Assembly: GCA_030019205.1 (NCBI GenBank)
Contig: JASEFH010000002.1
Span: 151,480 to 215,479, forward strand
Length of the DNA stretch: 64,000 bases
Reading direction: 5' to 3'
Source: Methanomicrobiales archaeon
GTDB lineage: Archaea; Halobacteriota; Methanomicrobia; Methanomicrobiales; JACTUA01
Shown here: positions 1-9,164 of the stretch, one piece after another
Position numbering within the stretch: position 1 is the stretch's first letter
Layout of the letters: every line of letters starts with the position of its first letter
Notes under the pieces: generated by a model
Told to the model about the DNA's origin: nothing
Seen by the model: the letters and a program-made list of their open reading frames with translations, nothing else
Databases searched by the model: none
Made by a program: the position numbers and the translations under genes

Positions 1-53
1 GCAGCCAGGATGCAGAGGCCTATCATCAGGCCCGCGATGAGGTAGCGTTTCAT
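1..53 (-). CDS. N-terminus of an exported protein or lipoprotein (partial)
   Basis: Only the first 17 codons are in the window; the gene runs off the left edge. The start reads MKRYLIAGLMIGLCILAA: two basic residues followed by a hydrophobic run with a Cys, as expected of a signal peptide or lipoprotein leader. A GGAG-type ribosome binding site lies 7-10 bases upstream of the ATG (around positions 59-67 on the minus strand). Nothing can be said about the mature protein. Confidence 0.6.
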   Translation of the reverse strand, partial: MKRYLIAGLMIGLCILA

Positions 54-906
54 TTCGCATCATCTCCCGGGGAGGGCTTGAGCCCCTCCCCGCATTGCCG
101 ATCGTCCCCGGAGGCGAGATCGTGCAGGAGGGATCCAGTCTGCACGGTGTAGAGCAGCTGCACCTGTCTGGGGGTCGGCAGGTGCATGGTGCGAGGGGCG
201 CTGTCACCTCCGGGACTGCGACAACACTGCGTCTGATATTTAATTATATAAATCTACCTGAAAACCAATATTATGTCACCATATTAGCAACAGAAGTTAA
301 ATTATAATTTGATATTTAGTAATATTTAAATATATCATTATTAAATGATACAATAATAAAAAATAATATAAATATATTTCTAATTGATTTTTTCCAATCC
401 TTTGAAAATGCCGGATGAAATACCCCCGATGGTGCCGTCGGGGAACCGCCGCCGGGGATCGACTGGCATGAAACTCCCTGACGCTTCGGTCGCTCTCCGG
501 AGGCTTCACACTCCCGGGAGGGTCCGATCCATAACCATCGCGACGGTTCTGCAGGGGTATGTGAAAACTGCATTAAACGTCTATTTCTTCATTCTATGGC
601 TGAATTGCCCGGCGCGCTCCTATCCGACGCTTGTACAGCCTTGTTGTATCGAGGTCCGGCCCCTGGCAGACATCAGTCCCGCATCCGCCTGCCGGAAACC
701 ATCTGCACCGGATGCCTGCCCGATCGTGCAGCCCCTGGCCCCCCTTACGGGGGGAGAATCGAAACGGCAGCTCATCCGCGAGCAGGTTCACCAATTCCAC
801 GCGGAGGTGCAACGGCAGCATCCAGCAGCCTCTCCCCTGGACATCAGGGCCGCATCGGACGTTCGGGGCGTCCATTCGGCCGGAGAGGACGGCGGCGCCA
901 GGGATC
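54..906. other. Long intergenic stretch with an AT-rich island (236-395)
   Basis: About 850 bases without a convincing gene. Positions 236-395 are strikingly AT-rich against the GC-rich background and hold several TATA-like runs, so they may carry promoters for the leftward gene at position 53. The open frames crossing 400-930 on both strands are Arg/Pro/Gly-rich and have no recognisable domain. Confidence 0.5.
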
Positions 907-917
907 CCTTAATATCT
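907..917 (+). promoter_or_regulatory. TATA box of the 940 gene
   Basis: The sequence CTTAATATCTG is centred about 28 bases before the ATG at 940, so transcription would begin at or very near the start codon (leaderless transcript). Confidence 0.5.
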
Positions 918-939
918 GGGGCGCATCCTTCTCTTCACC

Positions 940-1272
940 ATGGAGTATCTCTATACCGCCCTCCGATTCATCGTCGGGGGTCTGATCGTCGTCGGGGTTC
1001 CGTATCTCGCGGAGTACATCGATCCCCGGTTCGGGGGCCTCCTCACCGTCGCACCGATCGCCACCATTCTCGCGTTCATCTTCACACGCCTCGAGACAAC
1101 CCACGAGATCACGCAGAGCCTGGTGGAGTCCTCGCTCTTCTTCGCGATCCCCTTCGTCCTCTTCCTGGCCTCGCTCTACCTCCTCCTGCAGCGGCTCTCG
1201 TTCGCCCCCGCCCTGATCGCTGCGCTCCTGATCTGGCTGGGCGGGATCCTGATCGTGTTCCGGCTCCTGTGA
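940..1272 (+). CDS. Small integral membrane protein, DUF3147/GlpM-like
   Basis: A 110-residue, very hydrophobic protein with four predicted membrane helices (about residues 5-24, 32-48, 63-83 and 88-108). The motif PRFGGLLTVAPIATILA in the second helix region resembles the small GlpM/DUF3147 membrane proteins, which have no established role. The start codon is supported by a TATA box 28 bases upstream. It stands alone, facing the TPR gene downstream in the same direction. The family assignment is by resemblance; a membrane location is clear. Confidence 0.75.
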   Translation: MEYLYTALRFIVGGLIVVGVPYLAEYIDPRFGGLLTVAPIATILAFIFTRLETTHEITQSLVESSLFFAIPFVLFLASLYLLLQRLSFAPALIAALLIWLGGILIVFRLL

Positions 1273-1452
1273 TGCCGCATCCCCTCACGCCGCTCGGCGG
1301 ATCCCCCTGCCGTTCATCGAGAGGGCGACGGTGCCGCCCTCCCGGGTCCCGAAACCGGACCCGGGGCATCCGCGGCGATCCGAGGGGTTCCTGCCCCGTT
1401 CGGGCGAAAGGCCGCGCCTGAATCCCTGCTATCGACCGGGACCGTTCTGGAA

Positions 1453-1462
1453 AGTATTTATC
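1453..1462 (+). promoter_or_regulatory. TATA box of the first TPR gene
   Basis: AGTATTTATC lies about 35 bases before the ATG at 1493, and an AAAGGTAG ribosome binding site follows it. The same AAAGTATTTATC core occurs before the paralogous TPR gene at 17714. Confidence 0.55.
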
Positions 1463-1492
1463 CTGGCATTCCCTTCTTCAAAAAGGTAGCAC

Positions 1493-2014
1493 ATGGGACT
1501 GCTGGCACAGATCACCGGGACCGTGCGGAAGCACCCGATCCGCTCCCGCCCCCCGCAGAAGAAGATCGAGACGGTGAGCACGGGCACGACGCTCGAGAAC
1601 CTGAACGGGGAGGCGACCGCCCACGCCCGGGCCGGAAGGTACGGCGAGGCGATCCGCTGCTACGACCGCATCCTGGCGATCGATCCCAATCAGGTCCGGG
1701 CCTGGATCAACAAGGGCAACTGCCTCTGCAACCTCCGGAGGTACGACGAAGCCCTCGGATGCTACGATCTGGCGATCGCCCTGCAGCCCAGGGATCCCCT
1801 GTTCCGGACCAATAGGGGAATTGCCCTGGAGCGGATGGGCCGAGCCCGCGAGGCAATCCGCTGCTTTACCGAGGCGATCGAGCTGGACCCGGGGTGCATC
1901 GAGGCCTGGAAGGCTCGTGGGCGGACCTGCCAGCGGATGGGCATGGTTGCCGAGGCCCGGGTATGCGAGAGGCAGGTGCAGGCTCTGGAGCAGCAGGCGG
2001 CAATCGAGACCTGA
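1493..2014 (+). CDS. TPR-repeat protein
   Basis: A 173-residue protein made mostly of tetratricopeptide repeats: about four 34-residue units between residues 40 and 168, each with the usual pattern (AWINKGNCLCNLRRYDEALG, CYDLAIALQP). TPRs form helical scaffolds for protein contacts; no enzyme motif is present and there is no signal peptide or membrane helix, so it should be cytoplasmic. It is a close paralogue of the gene at 17714-18241, sharing the start MGLL, the basic N-terminal tail, the repeat layout and the promoter box. Partner proteins cannot be inferred from neighbours. Confidence 0.88.
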   Translation: MGLLAQITGTVRKHPIRSRPPQKKIETVSTGTTLENLNGEATAHARAGRYGEAIRCYDRILAIDPNQVRAWINKGNCLCNLRRYDEALGCYDLAIALQPRDPLFRTNRGIALERMGRAREAIRCFTEAIELDPGCIEAWKARGRTCQRMGMVAEARVCERQVQALEQQAAIET

Positions 2015-2038
2015 TCCGCCATCGAAGGGCCACCTTCT

Positions 2039-3540
2039 TCAGGAGCATGCCACTCTCCCGGGAGCCGTCACGCCGCGATTCAGGAGAGCCGTTCCAGCCC
2101 TCTTCTCTTCAGCCGTAAATCCCGCCGATAGCGGAATGTGGAGCATATAGCGGAGCTCCCCGACCGTGGAGAAGTTCCGCATCTCCCGCAGCACCTGGAC
2201 GATCGGTGCACGACGATGGACCGGTCCCTCTCCCCGCTCTCGCGCACGCAGGCGAGACGGTGCAGGGAGAAGAGCCCGATGGCAAAGGCGAGGACGAAGA
2301 AGTCCCAGTCCTGGAGCGAGAGCGTGGGAACCGCATAGACCGCAGACGGATCCTTCCAGGCGAGCTCGCGGGCCGCGAAGAAGTCCACGCAGAGTCCGAC
2401 GAGCGCCGGCGCGACCCCGGCGACAAAGGAGTTGACCACGCCGATCACGGCCAGCTGCGCCTTCGCCGTCTCGCGGGGTGCGAGTTTCATCCCGATGTAG
2501 CCGCCGGCGAGGGTTACACCGGCGGTGGAGAGCCCCATCACCCCGTGAATGAGGATGAGGAGAAGGGCGGTATACGAGTTCGGTCCCGGCACGGTGGCGA
2601 AGGTCCACCCCGGGATCGCCAGCATGAAGAGCGGGCCGGCCAGGGAGAGGGCGGGTCTTGTTGCTGTAGCGGTCGATCATCCTCCCCCTTCTGGGGTAGG
2701 AGAGGACGCTCGCCACCTGCGAGAGGACAGAGAGCCCTATCACCTCGGTGATGGAGAGCCCGATGTTCTGGAAGAGGTAGACGGTGAATAAGGGGGCCGC
2801 GAGGTTCGCCGCGAAGCTCCCGAGGGCAAGAAAGACGATCAGGTTGCGGAAGGTCTCGCCCTTGAGGGACCGGCGGAAAATATCGCAGAGAGAACTCTGT
2901 TCGTTCCCCCTGCAGCGCGGGCTCCGGGATCCGGCCGAGCATGCAGATCCCAATGTATCCGCAGAGCACGCCTCCGACGAAGATGATGGAGTAGCCGACA
3001 GGAACACCCTCGGGATGCCCGAGCTTCCACCAGTCCAGAAAGGCGCTCGCAGCCGGGGAGAGCACGATCCCGACCGGGAGGGCGAGGGTCCACCTGCGGG
3101 AGAAGAACGAACCCAGGGTCTCCCGGGGGACGAGGTCCCGCGTCCGGGAGCTCCACCTGCAGCCTCCGATAGGGGATATGGCCGCATAGAGGCCGGTCAT
3201 GAGGACGAAGAGAGGAAGGGCGAGCTTCGCGTCGAAGAAGGGGGGGCAGGGCCGCGATGCCGAGCCATGGCGTTCGTGCAGCCGTTGATGTCAAAAGGCG
3301 GATCAGGCGGCGGTTCCGCACGCGGTTGATCGCGCAGACAGCGGGAATCTGGATGAGCGCCGCCAGGATCCCGATCATCGGGTTTGAGGCCCCGAGCGGG
3401 AGGGCGAAGGCAGCCATGAAGACGCCTCCCGTGAGGGAGACCACGGCGTGTGTGGCGATGTCGTCGTAGAGGACATGGCGGAGGGCGGCGGCCACTTCCT
3501 GGGAGAGAGGGAGGTCTTGGGTTCGATGCGGGGGAGCATG
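2039..3540 (-). pseudogene. MFS-type transporter, broken by several frameshifts
   Basis: Read leftward, the pieces of one 12-helix major facilitator protein appear in changing frames. The start near 3540 (MLPRIEPKTSL) shifts near 3510 into a frame with VLYDDIATHAVVSLTGGVFM; another shift near 3240 leads to LPVGIVLSPAASAFLDWW; a third near 2890 to LIVFLALGSFAANLAAPLF; a fourth near 2660 to FMLAIPGWTFATVPGPNSY; and a last near 2190 returns to MRNFSTVGELRYMLHIPL before the stop at 2039. Colinear, hydrophobic, protein-like stretches in one order on one strand indicate a single former gene of about 480-500 codons. At least five shifts argue for true decay, though a low-quality read stretch could also do this. 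Confidence 0.75.
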
Positions 3541-3759
3541 GTGTGAACTATCCGTGGGGTGCCGTATGATGTACGGTCTCCACCTTGAGCTCCGCCAGGG
3601 GTATCGGGAAACCGTGCGCAACGGGTCGCCCCGGGGGATGCTGCACGGGTTCCCGGCATCATGGCCAAAAAGAGTTCCAGCGCCTCTTCAGCGTGCGCTA
3701 CCAGCTCGGTGTTACGGGGATGCGCATCGTCCGCCGCAACCCGGTGCTGTCTTCGGGGA

Positions 3760-4080
3760 TCACTTCTGCGAAATGTTCCCCGGACCGGGGATCACCAGGC
3801 AGGTGCCATTCACGCAGCCGCAGTGGCCGACCCCGCAGTCGATCGGCCCCTCGCAGCTGAGCGTGCAGACGACACCGCTGCAGTTCGGGGCTTCCGCAGC
3901 GACGGTGCAGGAGGTCGGGTGGCAGCACTGGGCCGGAACGCAGTCGGCATCCTGCGTGCAGACCGTCTGGTTGCCGGCGGGCGTGGTCGGGGTGGCGTTC
4001 GCGGGAGGCGCCGTGGTGCACCCCGTGCAGAGGAGCAGGAGCGCGAGCCCCAGCAAGATGAAGATCGCATGCCGTTTCAT
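3760..4080 (-). CDS. Secreted Cys-rich lipoprotein (eight-cysteine-cluster type)
   Basis: A 106-residue protein with an N-terminal signal peptide ending in LLLLCTGC, a good lipobox, so Cys21 or so should be lipid-anchored outside the membrane. After a Thr/Pro-rich linker there are ten Cys in about 65 residues (for example CTQDADCVPAQCCHPTSC), matching the small disulfide-rich clusters seen in archaeal and bacterial exported proteins; the role of such domains is not known. It lies 70 bases after the diadenylate-cyclase-like gene on the same strand and could share its transcript. The spacing of the Cys pairs suggests a disulfide-knit fold, not a redox centre. Confidence 0.78.
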   Translation of the reverse strand: MKRHAIFILLGLALLLLCTGCTTAPPANATPTTPAGNQTVCTQDADCVPAQCCHPTSCTVAAEAPNCSGVVCTLSCEGPIDCGVGHCGCVNGTCLVIPGPGNISQK

Positions 4081-4150
4081 GGGAGGTTACTGGAGAATGG
4101 CAGGGATATCAGGGTTTCGGTGGAGCGGCGGGGTGCAATACACTTTTTTT

Positions 4151-5488
4151 TCAGCTGTGCGGCTGAGGGGGGTTCTGCGAGAACGGGCTGACCGTCCTCA
4201 GGAGCTTCCCGTCACGCAGGATCGAGATCTTCCCGCCGCTCTGGGAGACCACGATCCCGATGGAACGGGTCATCCGCGTGATGGCGGCGATGGAGGAGTG
4301 GCGGGTGCCGAAGCCCGACGGCAGGCGGACGAGACTCGTGTCGACCGTGATGTATCGCGCCGCTGCTGCGATGGTGCCGTCTCCCTGGACGACGAAAGCG
4401 CCGTCGAGCTGCGCCAGCTCCTTGATCGCCTCCCGCATCTCGGGGCGGGTGATCCTGCGATCCTCGGGAGGATGCCCCTCGAAGGGGTTCAGGATCAGCT
4501 GGCGCGAGTGCGCCAGCACCGCATCGGCATCCCCTACGACAAACGCGGTACCGACCTTCCGCCCCTCCCGCCCCTCCAGGGCGAGTTCGAGGGCGATCCG
4601 GAATACGGCATCCAGGGTTCCCGCCTGGATGTCCGAGCCCTCCGGGATCAGATGCTGCCACCAGGAGTCCCAGGATCTGTTCAGGATAGGAGGCGGGGCA
4701 GGAAGGGTCGGGGACGGTCCCCCCGCTCCTCCTGCACCCTTCCGCCTCTGCACCAGGCTGCCTCCCGCCAGCAGGGCGATCCCGACGAGTACCAGGATGG
4801 CGAGTGGAAGGACGGGGAACGCCCCCCCTCCCGGGGGAACGGGAGTTGCGGTCTCCGTCGGGACGGGGGTCGTCGGCTGCGGGAGCGGGGTAGGTTCAGG
4901 AGGGGGGGTCGTGGGGAGCGATGCCGGGGGCGGCTCCGTTGTGGCTGTGGGGGAAGGCGAGGGCAGGGGCAGCGTGGTGGGCTCCGGGGCGGTCGTCGGC
5001 GGAGGGGCGGGAGGGCGGATCACGCGGATGGCCCTGCTGTAGGCGCTTCCCGGCAGGGGAAGGCCCTGTTCGTCCATCTCCTGGACCTGGATGGCGGTGA
5101 GCGAGGGGGACGCATTCGGCGGGACGCTCCCCTCCAGCCCGATCTCCACCTGGACCGGGGTATCGTTCGGGTAGGAGAGGGAGAAGCCGTACAGCACTGC
5201 CTCGCCTCCTCGAAGTTCGAGATTCTGGCGGGAGACGCCGTCCACAACGATGGTGAAGTTCCATGCGGCCTTGAGCAGATCGGTGGAGAAGTTCAGGGTA
5301 TGGTTGGCGGGAAAGCCCTGAGTGCCCGGGGATGCCAGCTGCAGCGTTCCCGATACCTGGATTGGATCCTTCGGCTGAACGCCCTCTGCAGGGGATACAT
5401 CCATGGAGAGTACGGAGAACGCAGAACCCGGAGCGAGCATCCCTGCCAGGAGAACGAGAACCAGAACGAGCCGGGCACTGCTGACCAT
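4151..5488 (-). CDS. Membrane-tethered diadenylate cyclase-like (DisA_N/DAC) protein
   Basis: A 445-residue protein with four parts: a signal peptide (residues 1-23), an outside domain of about 130 residues with N-glycosylation-like sites, a long Pro/Thr-rich linker (about 155-220), one membrane helix (about 224-247) and a cytoplasmic DAC domain (about 275-430). The DAC domain shows the family landmarks: REGRKVGTAFVVGD, LDGAFVVQGDGTI with the DGA motif at about 362, and GTRHSSIAAITRMT where the usual RHR reads RHS, followed by IGIVVSQSGG. The family makes c-di-AMP from two ATP. Here the enzyme would be joined through the membrane to a surface domain. Whether the RHS variant is active is not known. 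An AT-rich promoter lies just upstream; the Cys-rich lipoprotein gene follows. Confidence 0.85.
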   Translation of the reverse strand: MVSSARLVLVLVLLAGMLAPGSAFSVLSMDVSPAEGVQPKDPIQVSGTLQLASPGTQGFPANHTLNFSTDLLKAAWNFTIVVDGVSRQNLELRGGEAVLYGFSLSYPNDTPVQVEIGLEGSVPPNASPSLTAIQVQEMDEQGLPLPGSAYSRAIRVIRPPAPPPTTAPEPTTLPLPSPSPTATTEPPPASLPTTPPPEPTPLPQPTTPVPTETATPVPPGGGAFPVLPLAILVLVGIALLAGGSLVQRRKGAGGAGGPSPTLPAPPPILNRSWDSWWQHLIPEGSDIQAGTLDAVFRIALELALEGREGRKVGTAFVVGDADAVLAHSRQLILNPFEGHPPEDRRITRPEMREAIKELAQLDGAFVVQGDGTIAAAARYITVDTSLVRLPSGFGTRHSSIAAITRMTRSIGIVVSQSGGKISILRDGKLLRTVSPFSQNPPQPHS

Positions 5489-5531
5489 AGGGACACCAAG
5501 AGTTTTTTCTCAGGGCAACATGGAGTGCCCC

Positions 5532-5580
5532 CAATTAAATTGTAGTGTTTTTATCTATTGTATTGTATATTAAATTTTCA
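5532..5580 (-). promoter_or_regulatory. AT-rich promoter region of the diadenylate-cyclase-like gene
   Basis: A 50-base AT-rich block upstream of the start at 5488 offers TATA candidates on the minus strand (GATAAAAAC near 5550 and TTTAATATAC near 5568). A GGTG ribosome binding site sits 5-8 bases before the start codon, so this mRNA has a leader. Confidence 0.45.
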
Positions 5581-5752
5581 TTCGACCGCGGATGCGGCGG
5601 GGAGCCTGAGCCGCACCATCAGTTCCGCTCGATGCTCCCGGACTTCTTCCGGTTCTCCAACTGCAAAGATGACGTCTTCCAATCCTTCGAAGGATCCGTT
5701 CCGCCATATGCGGGTGAAGGTGATACCATGCCGAGGCCGTCTCCTCTCGTCT

Positions 5753-6214
5753 TCACCCTCGAAGGTGCAGCTCTGTAGTCTGGTTGAACGGCACCTCGAA
5801 AGCGGTGACGCCGAGATCCAGGGTGGCCGAACCCTCCACTGCAATCGTGACCGTACCGGCCCGTAGAGCCAGCAGCAGGGCCTGGATCAGGCTCCGGTTA
5901 TCCAGGGTGACCGGAACGGCGACGGCCGTTGAACCCCGGGGCGGGATCTCGAAACCTCCCCGCTCCCCATGTCCCAGAAAGACCCGCCTGCCGTCCTCGA
6001 TAAGATAAAGGTCGAACGATACCCGATCCAGGGTGGCCCCGAGGGGGTTGGGATTGCTGATGTTCAGGTGCAGGAGGAGCCCCGGGCTGCCCGGCGTGAT
6101 ATCCACGATCTCGAGGCCCTCCACAGTCACGGCAGGCTCCTCGTAGAAAGAAGTAAGGCAGCCGGCAACGCAGAACAGACCGACGGTAAGGAGGGGGGCG
6201 GCTATCTTTCTCAT
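5753..6214 (-). CDS. LEA-like (WHy/LEA_2) lipoprotein
   Basis: From the chosen start (MRKIAAPLLTVGLF) the protein has 153 residues: a signal peptide with lipobox CVAGC, then one LEA_2-type beta domain with LLLHLNISNPNPLGATLDRV, typical of the family's N-P-N core, and alternating hydrophobic strands up to FNQTTELHLRG. Archaeal and bacterial LEA_2 lipoproteins are linked to desiccation or envelope stress, but their exact role is open. Starts further upstream (6259, 6232) would put a charged stretch before the signal peptide and are less likely; a GGTG site precedes the chosen ATG. Confidence 0.82.
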   Translation of the reverse strand: MRKIAAPLLTVGLFCVAGCLTSFYEEPAVTVEGLEIVDITPGSPGLLLHLNISNPNPLGATLDRVSFDLYLIEDGRRVFLGHGERGGFEIPPRGSTAVAVPVTLDNRSLIQALLLALRAGTVTIAVEGSATLDLGVTAFEVPFNQTTELHLRG

Positions 6215-6331
6215 CGCAGGTTTCACCGCCATCCCGGCACCGATACGTCCTTTTCGCACTGCCGCATTGAGGAATAAGGGAAGATCCGAAACGCCCCTCG
6301 GGGTCCGCAGGCCCCGTCCACCGCTGCACCA

Positions 6332-8758
6332 TTACCGTGCCGGGAGCCCGAACGGCTGGTACTCCTTCAGGGTCTCGGCCATCTCCTTGAGCCGCCTGTC
6401 GACCCGGTAGTTCACGGTCCCCTCGGGGTACGATCCGTCCGCCTGCCGCTCGCCGGCGGGAACGCCGGTCAGCACCTCGATCCCCTCGTCGATGGTCTTC
6501 ACCGGGTAGATCCTGAACTTGCCCGCCCTTGCCGCCTCGACGATCTCCTCTTTGAGCATCAGGTTCTGGACGTTGCTCTCGGGGATCAGGCAGCCCTGGT
6601 TGCCGTTCAGCCCCTTCGCCTTGCATACCTCGAAGAATCCCTCGAGCTTCTCGTTGACGCCGCCGATGGCCTGGACCTCCCCTTTCTGGTTCACCGAGCC
6701 GGTGACGGCGAGGTACTGCTTGATGGGCAGGTCCGAGAGGGCGGAGAGGATGGCGTAGAGCTCGGTGCTGGAGGCGGAGTCGCCTTCGATCCCGGAGTAG
6801 CTCTGCTCGAAGACGAGCCGTGCCGAGAGGGTCAGGGGCTTGTCCGTGGCGTACTTGTTGTTGAGGTAACCGGAGAGGATGAGGACCCCCTTGGTATGGA
6901 TGGGGCCCCCCATCGCCGACTCCCGCTCGATGTCGATGATCCCCTCCCGCCCGATCCCGATGCTCGCGGTGACCCGGGACGGGCGGCCGAAGGCGAAGTC
7001 CCCCACGCTCATCACCGAGAGCCCGTTTACCTGGCCGGTCCGGGTTCCCTCGGTGTCGATCAAGAAGATGTCGCGTTCGATGTACTCCTCGATCTTCTTC
7101 TGGACGAGGTTGGAGCGGTAGATCTTCTCCTCGATCGCGCGGTTGATGTGGGAGGCGGTGATCTGATCGGCGCCCTCCTGAAGAGCGTAGAAATGCGCCT
7201 CGCGGACGATGTCGGCGATGGCAGCGAATCGGGTTGAGAGCTTCAGCTGGTCCTCGGCGATGCGGGAGCCGTACTCGACCACTTTGGCGATCGCCCCGCG
7301 GTCCAGGTGCTTCAGGCTGTTCTCCCGCACCAGGTTGCAGGCAAAGTCCGCGTACTTGTTGGCGTTCTCATCGTTGCGGTCCATGACGATGTCGAAATCG
7401 GCCTTCACCTTGAAGAGCTCCTTGAAGTCCGGGTCGGCCATGTAGAGGATCTGGTAGATCTCCGGCGTGCCGATCAGGGCCACCTTCAGGTCGAGCGGGA
7501 TCGGCTCGGGCTTGATCGTCTTCACCGTGATGAACCCCCATCGCTCTCCGGGCTCCTCGATCTGGATCTTCCCGGTCTTCAGCGCGGTCTTCAAGCCCTC
7601 CCAGGAGAACTGGGCCGTCGGGCTGCGGAAGAGATCCTCGACGTTCAGGAGGAGGTAGCCGCCGTTCGCCTGGTGGATGGAGCCGGGGCGGATCATGGTG
7701 AAATCCGTGGTGAGCGCCCCGAACTGAACCTCCTTCTCCAACTTGCCGAAGAGGTTCTGGTAGGTCGGGTTCTGCTCGTAGACCACCGGCGCCCCCTCGT
7801 CGCTGCCGTGGCCCACGAGCACGTTCACCTCGTACTTCCGGAACACCTGCTCCTGGAGCTGCTGCAGCATCGCCTGGATCTGGAACGGGGCCTGTTGCTG
7901 CTGCTGTTGAGGTATACCCAGGAAGATTTCAAGGTTTTCCAGGATATCCTTCTGCACGGCCTCGATATACAGGGGAATCTCTTCGATCGCGCTGTATTTC
8001 TCTTTTAGATGCGTGAGCAGGTAGCCGATCGCATAGAGCGTCACCTCGCGGTTCAGGTTCTCGACCGCCTCGGCACCCTGCCGCTCGATCTCCTGGATCT
8101 GCCGCGAAACGTCCCGGAAATCGACGTTGAGCTCCTCCCGCCTCCGCTGGATCTCCTCCCGTTGCTCGGGCGGCAGGGCGAGGAACTCCTCCTGCGGCAG
8201 CGGCTGGCCCCCGACGATGGGAATCGCCAGGATGCCCGCGGGGCTCGGCTGGATTAAGAATCCCTTCGCTTCGGCTCTCTTGTTCATCTCCGCCAGGAGT
8301 TCGTTTCTCTTCGCCTGGAGGGCCCCGAGGACCTCGTCCCGGCGGGTCGCGTACTCCTCGCTCTGGAAGACCTTCGGGAGCGTCCGTTTGGCCTCTTCGA
8401 TGAAACTGGCCATATCCTTCTTGAAGGGTTCGCCCATGCCCGGCGGCATGCGGATTGCGTTCGGTTCGTAGGGGTTCGCGAAGTTGTGGACGTAGATCCA
8501 GTCGCTCCCCCGGGGCTTCTCCTTCTTGATCTGGTCCAGGAAACTCTGGACCGCCGTTCTCCTCCCGGTCCCCTGGGCACCGGCTGCGTAGACGTTGAAC
8601 CCGGGCTGCTTTATCTCCAGGCCGAACCGGAGTGCCCGCAGCGCCCTCTCCTGCCCGATGATCTCCTCGAGCGGCCGCATCTCCTCGGTGCTGGCGCACT
8701 GTATCTTCGCCGGATCGAAGATATTGCGGTACTTCTCTATCGGTAGCGGTTGAATCAT
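6332..8758 (-). CDS. LonC-type ATP-dependent protease (AAA plus S16 peptidase)
   Basis: An 808-residue soluble protein. The N-terminal AAA-like domain has a Walker A-like GAQGTGRRTA at about residues 60-69; a long helical, coiled-coil-prone insertion follows (about 120-300, including a run of Gln), then the second half of the ATPase module with LIGTPEIYQILY. The C-terminal S16 peptidase domain carries the Ser-Lys dyad: Ser661 in GDSASSTE and Lys704 in GGVNEKLEG, exactly 43 residues apart as in Lon. This layout fits the YcbZ/LonC-like group, not classical membrane LonB, since no membrane helices are seen. Expected role: ATP-linked or ATP-regulated breakdown of damaged or regulatory proteins. 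A GGTG site precedes the ATG. Confidence 0.92.
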   Translation of the reverse strand: MIQPLPIEKYRNIFDPAKIQCASTEEMRPLEEIIGQERALRALRFGLEIKQPGFNVYAAGAQGTGRRTAVQSFLDQIKKEKPRGSDWIYVHNFANPYEPNAIRMPPGMGEPFKKDMASFIEEAKRTLPKVFQSEEYATRRDEVLGALQAKRNELLAEMNKRAEAKGFLIQPSPAGILAIPIVGGQPLPQEEFLALPPEQREEIQRRREELNVDFRDVSRQIQEIERQGAEAVENLNREVTLYAIGYLLTHLKEKYSAIEEIPLYIEAVQKDILENLEIFLGIPQQQQQQAPFQIQAMLQQLQEQVFRKYEVNVLVGHGSDEGAPVVYEQNPTYQNLFGKLEKEVQFGALTTDFTMIRPGSIHQANGGYLLLNVEDLFRSPTAQFSWEGLKTALKTGKIQIEEPGERWGFITVKTIKPEPIPLDLKVALIGTPEIYQILYMADPDFKELFKVKADFDIVMDRNDENANKYADFACNLVRENSLKHLDRGAIAKVVEYGSRIAEDQLKLSTRFAAIADIVREAHFYALQEGADQITASHINRAIEEKIYRSNLVQKKIEEYIERDIFLIDTEGTRTGQVNGLSVMSVGDFAFGRPSRVTASIGIGREGIIDIERESAMGGPIHTKGVLILSGYLNNKYATDKPLTLSARLVFEQSYSGIEGDSASSTELYAILSALSDLPIKQYLAVTGSVNQKGEVQAIGGVNEKLEGFFEVCKAKGLNGNQGCLIPESNVQNLMLKEEIVEAARAGKFRIYPVKTIDEGIEVLTGVPAGERQADGSYPEGTVNYRVDRRLKEMAETLKEYQPFGLPAR

Positions 8759-9164
8759 ATCACCCTGCTCCTGTTATTAGGCTCAATATCTCCCGTGTTA
8801 AAAAAGATTCCCCTATCCCAACTTCCGGGGACGTTTATCAGGACAGATCCAGAACGAACACGATTCGTTCTGGCGATGCCGGGATGCCTTCTCCCACGGA
8901 GCGATCTCCGCGGCACCTCCGATGCGGCCATGCAGAATTCCATCGGCCAGGGCGGGTGCGATCTCTTTCCCTCTTACAGGGTCCGGTATCGGAAATAAAC
9001 GCAGGATCCGCTTACCGGGCAGTCAGCCTGCGTCAGCGCGCTGTTTTGCGACAATGGGTGCAGGAACCCCTGATCGGCCCCTGTTCGTCGTTCTTGCATG
9101 CGAAGCCCCGCTCTCGAACGCGGGAGGAGAGAGGATCGATGGCCGACCGGCAGCGGGGATCGAC
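8759..9164. other. Intergenic region upstream of the Lon-like gene
   Basis: About 400 bases without a supported gene. A T/A-rich run near 8795-8806 (TTTTTTAAC on the minus strand) is a plausible promoter element for the protease. The rest is ordinary GC-rich sequence in which I see no domain, repeat or hairpin worth naming. Confidence 0.4.

Noticed and set aside
384..1421. 345-codon plus-strand open frame
   Set aside because: Arg/Pro/Ser-rich composition, no domain, and it covers the clear membrane protein at 940-1272 in another frame.
3554..5545. 663-codon plus-strand open frame
   Set aside because: It is the complement of the lipoprotein and diadenylate-cyclase-like genes, which have signal peptides and family motifs; the plus frame is Arg/Gly-rich without domains.
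5578..5844. Minus-strand frame with a protein-like tail (HGITFTRIWRNGSFEGLEDV)
   Set aside because: It overlaps the LEA-like gene in another frame, its N-terminal part is a shadow, and the tail matches no family I know. It could be a short relic but the evidence is thin.
7890..7910. Gln run in the Lon-like protein as a repeat tract
   Set aside because: A short CAG/CTG-type stretch within a coiled-coil insertion; ordinary for such linkers and not a tandem array.
7307..8008. 233-codon plus-strand frame opposite the Lon-like gene
   Set aside because: Leu/Arg/Asp-rich antisense shadow of a gene with clear AAA and S16 motifs.
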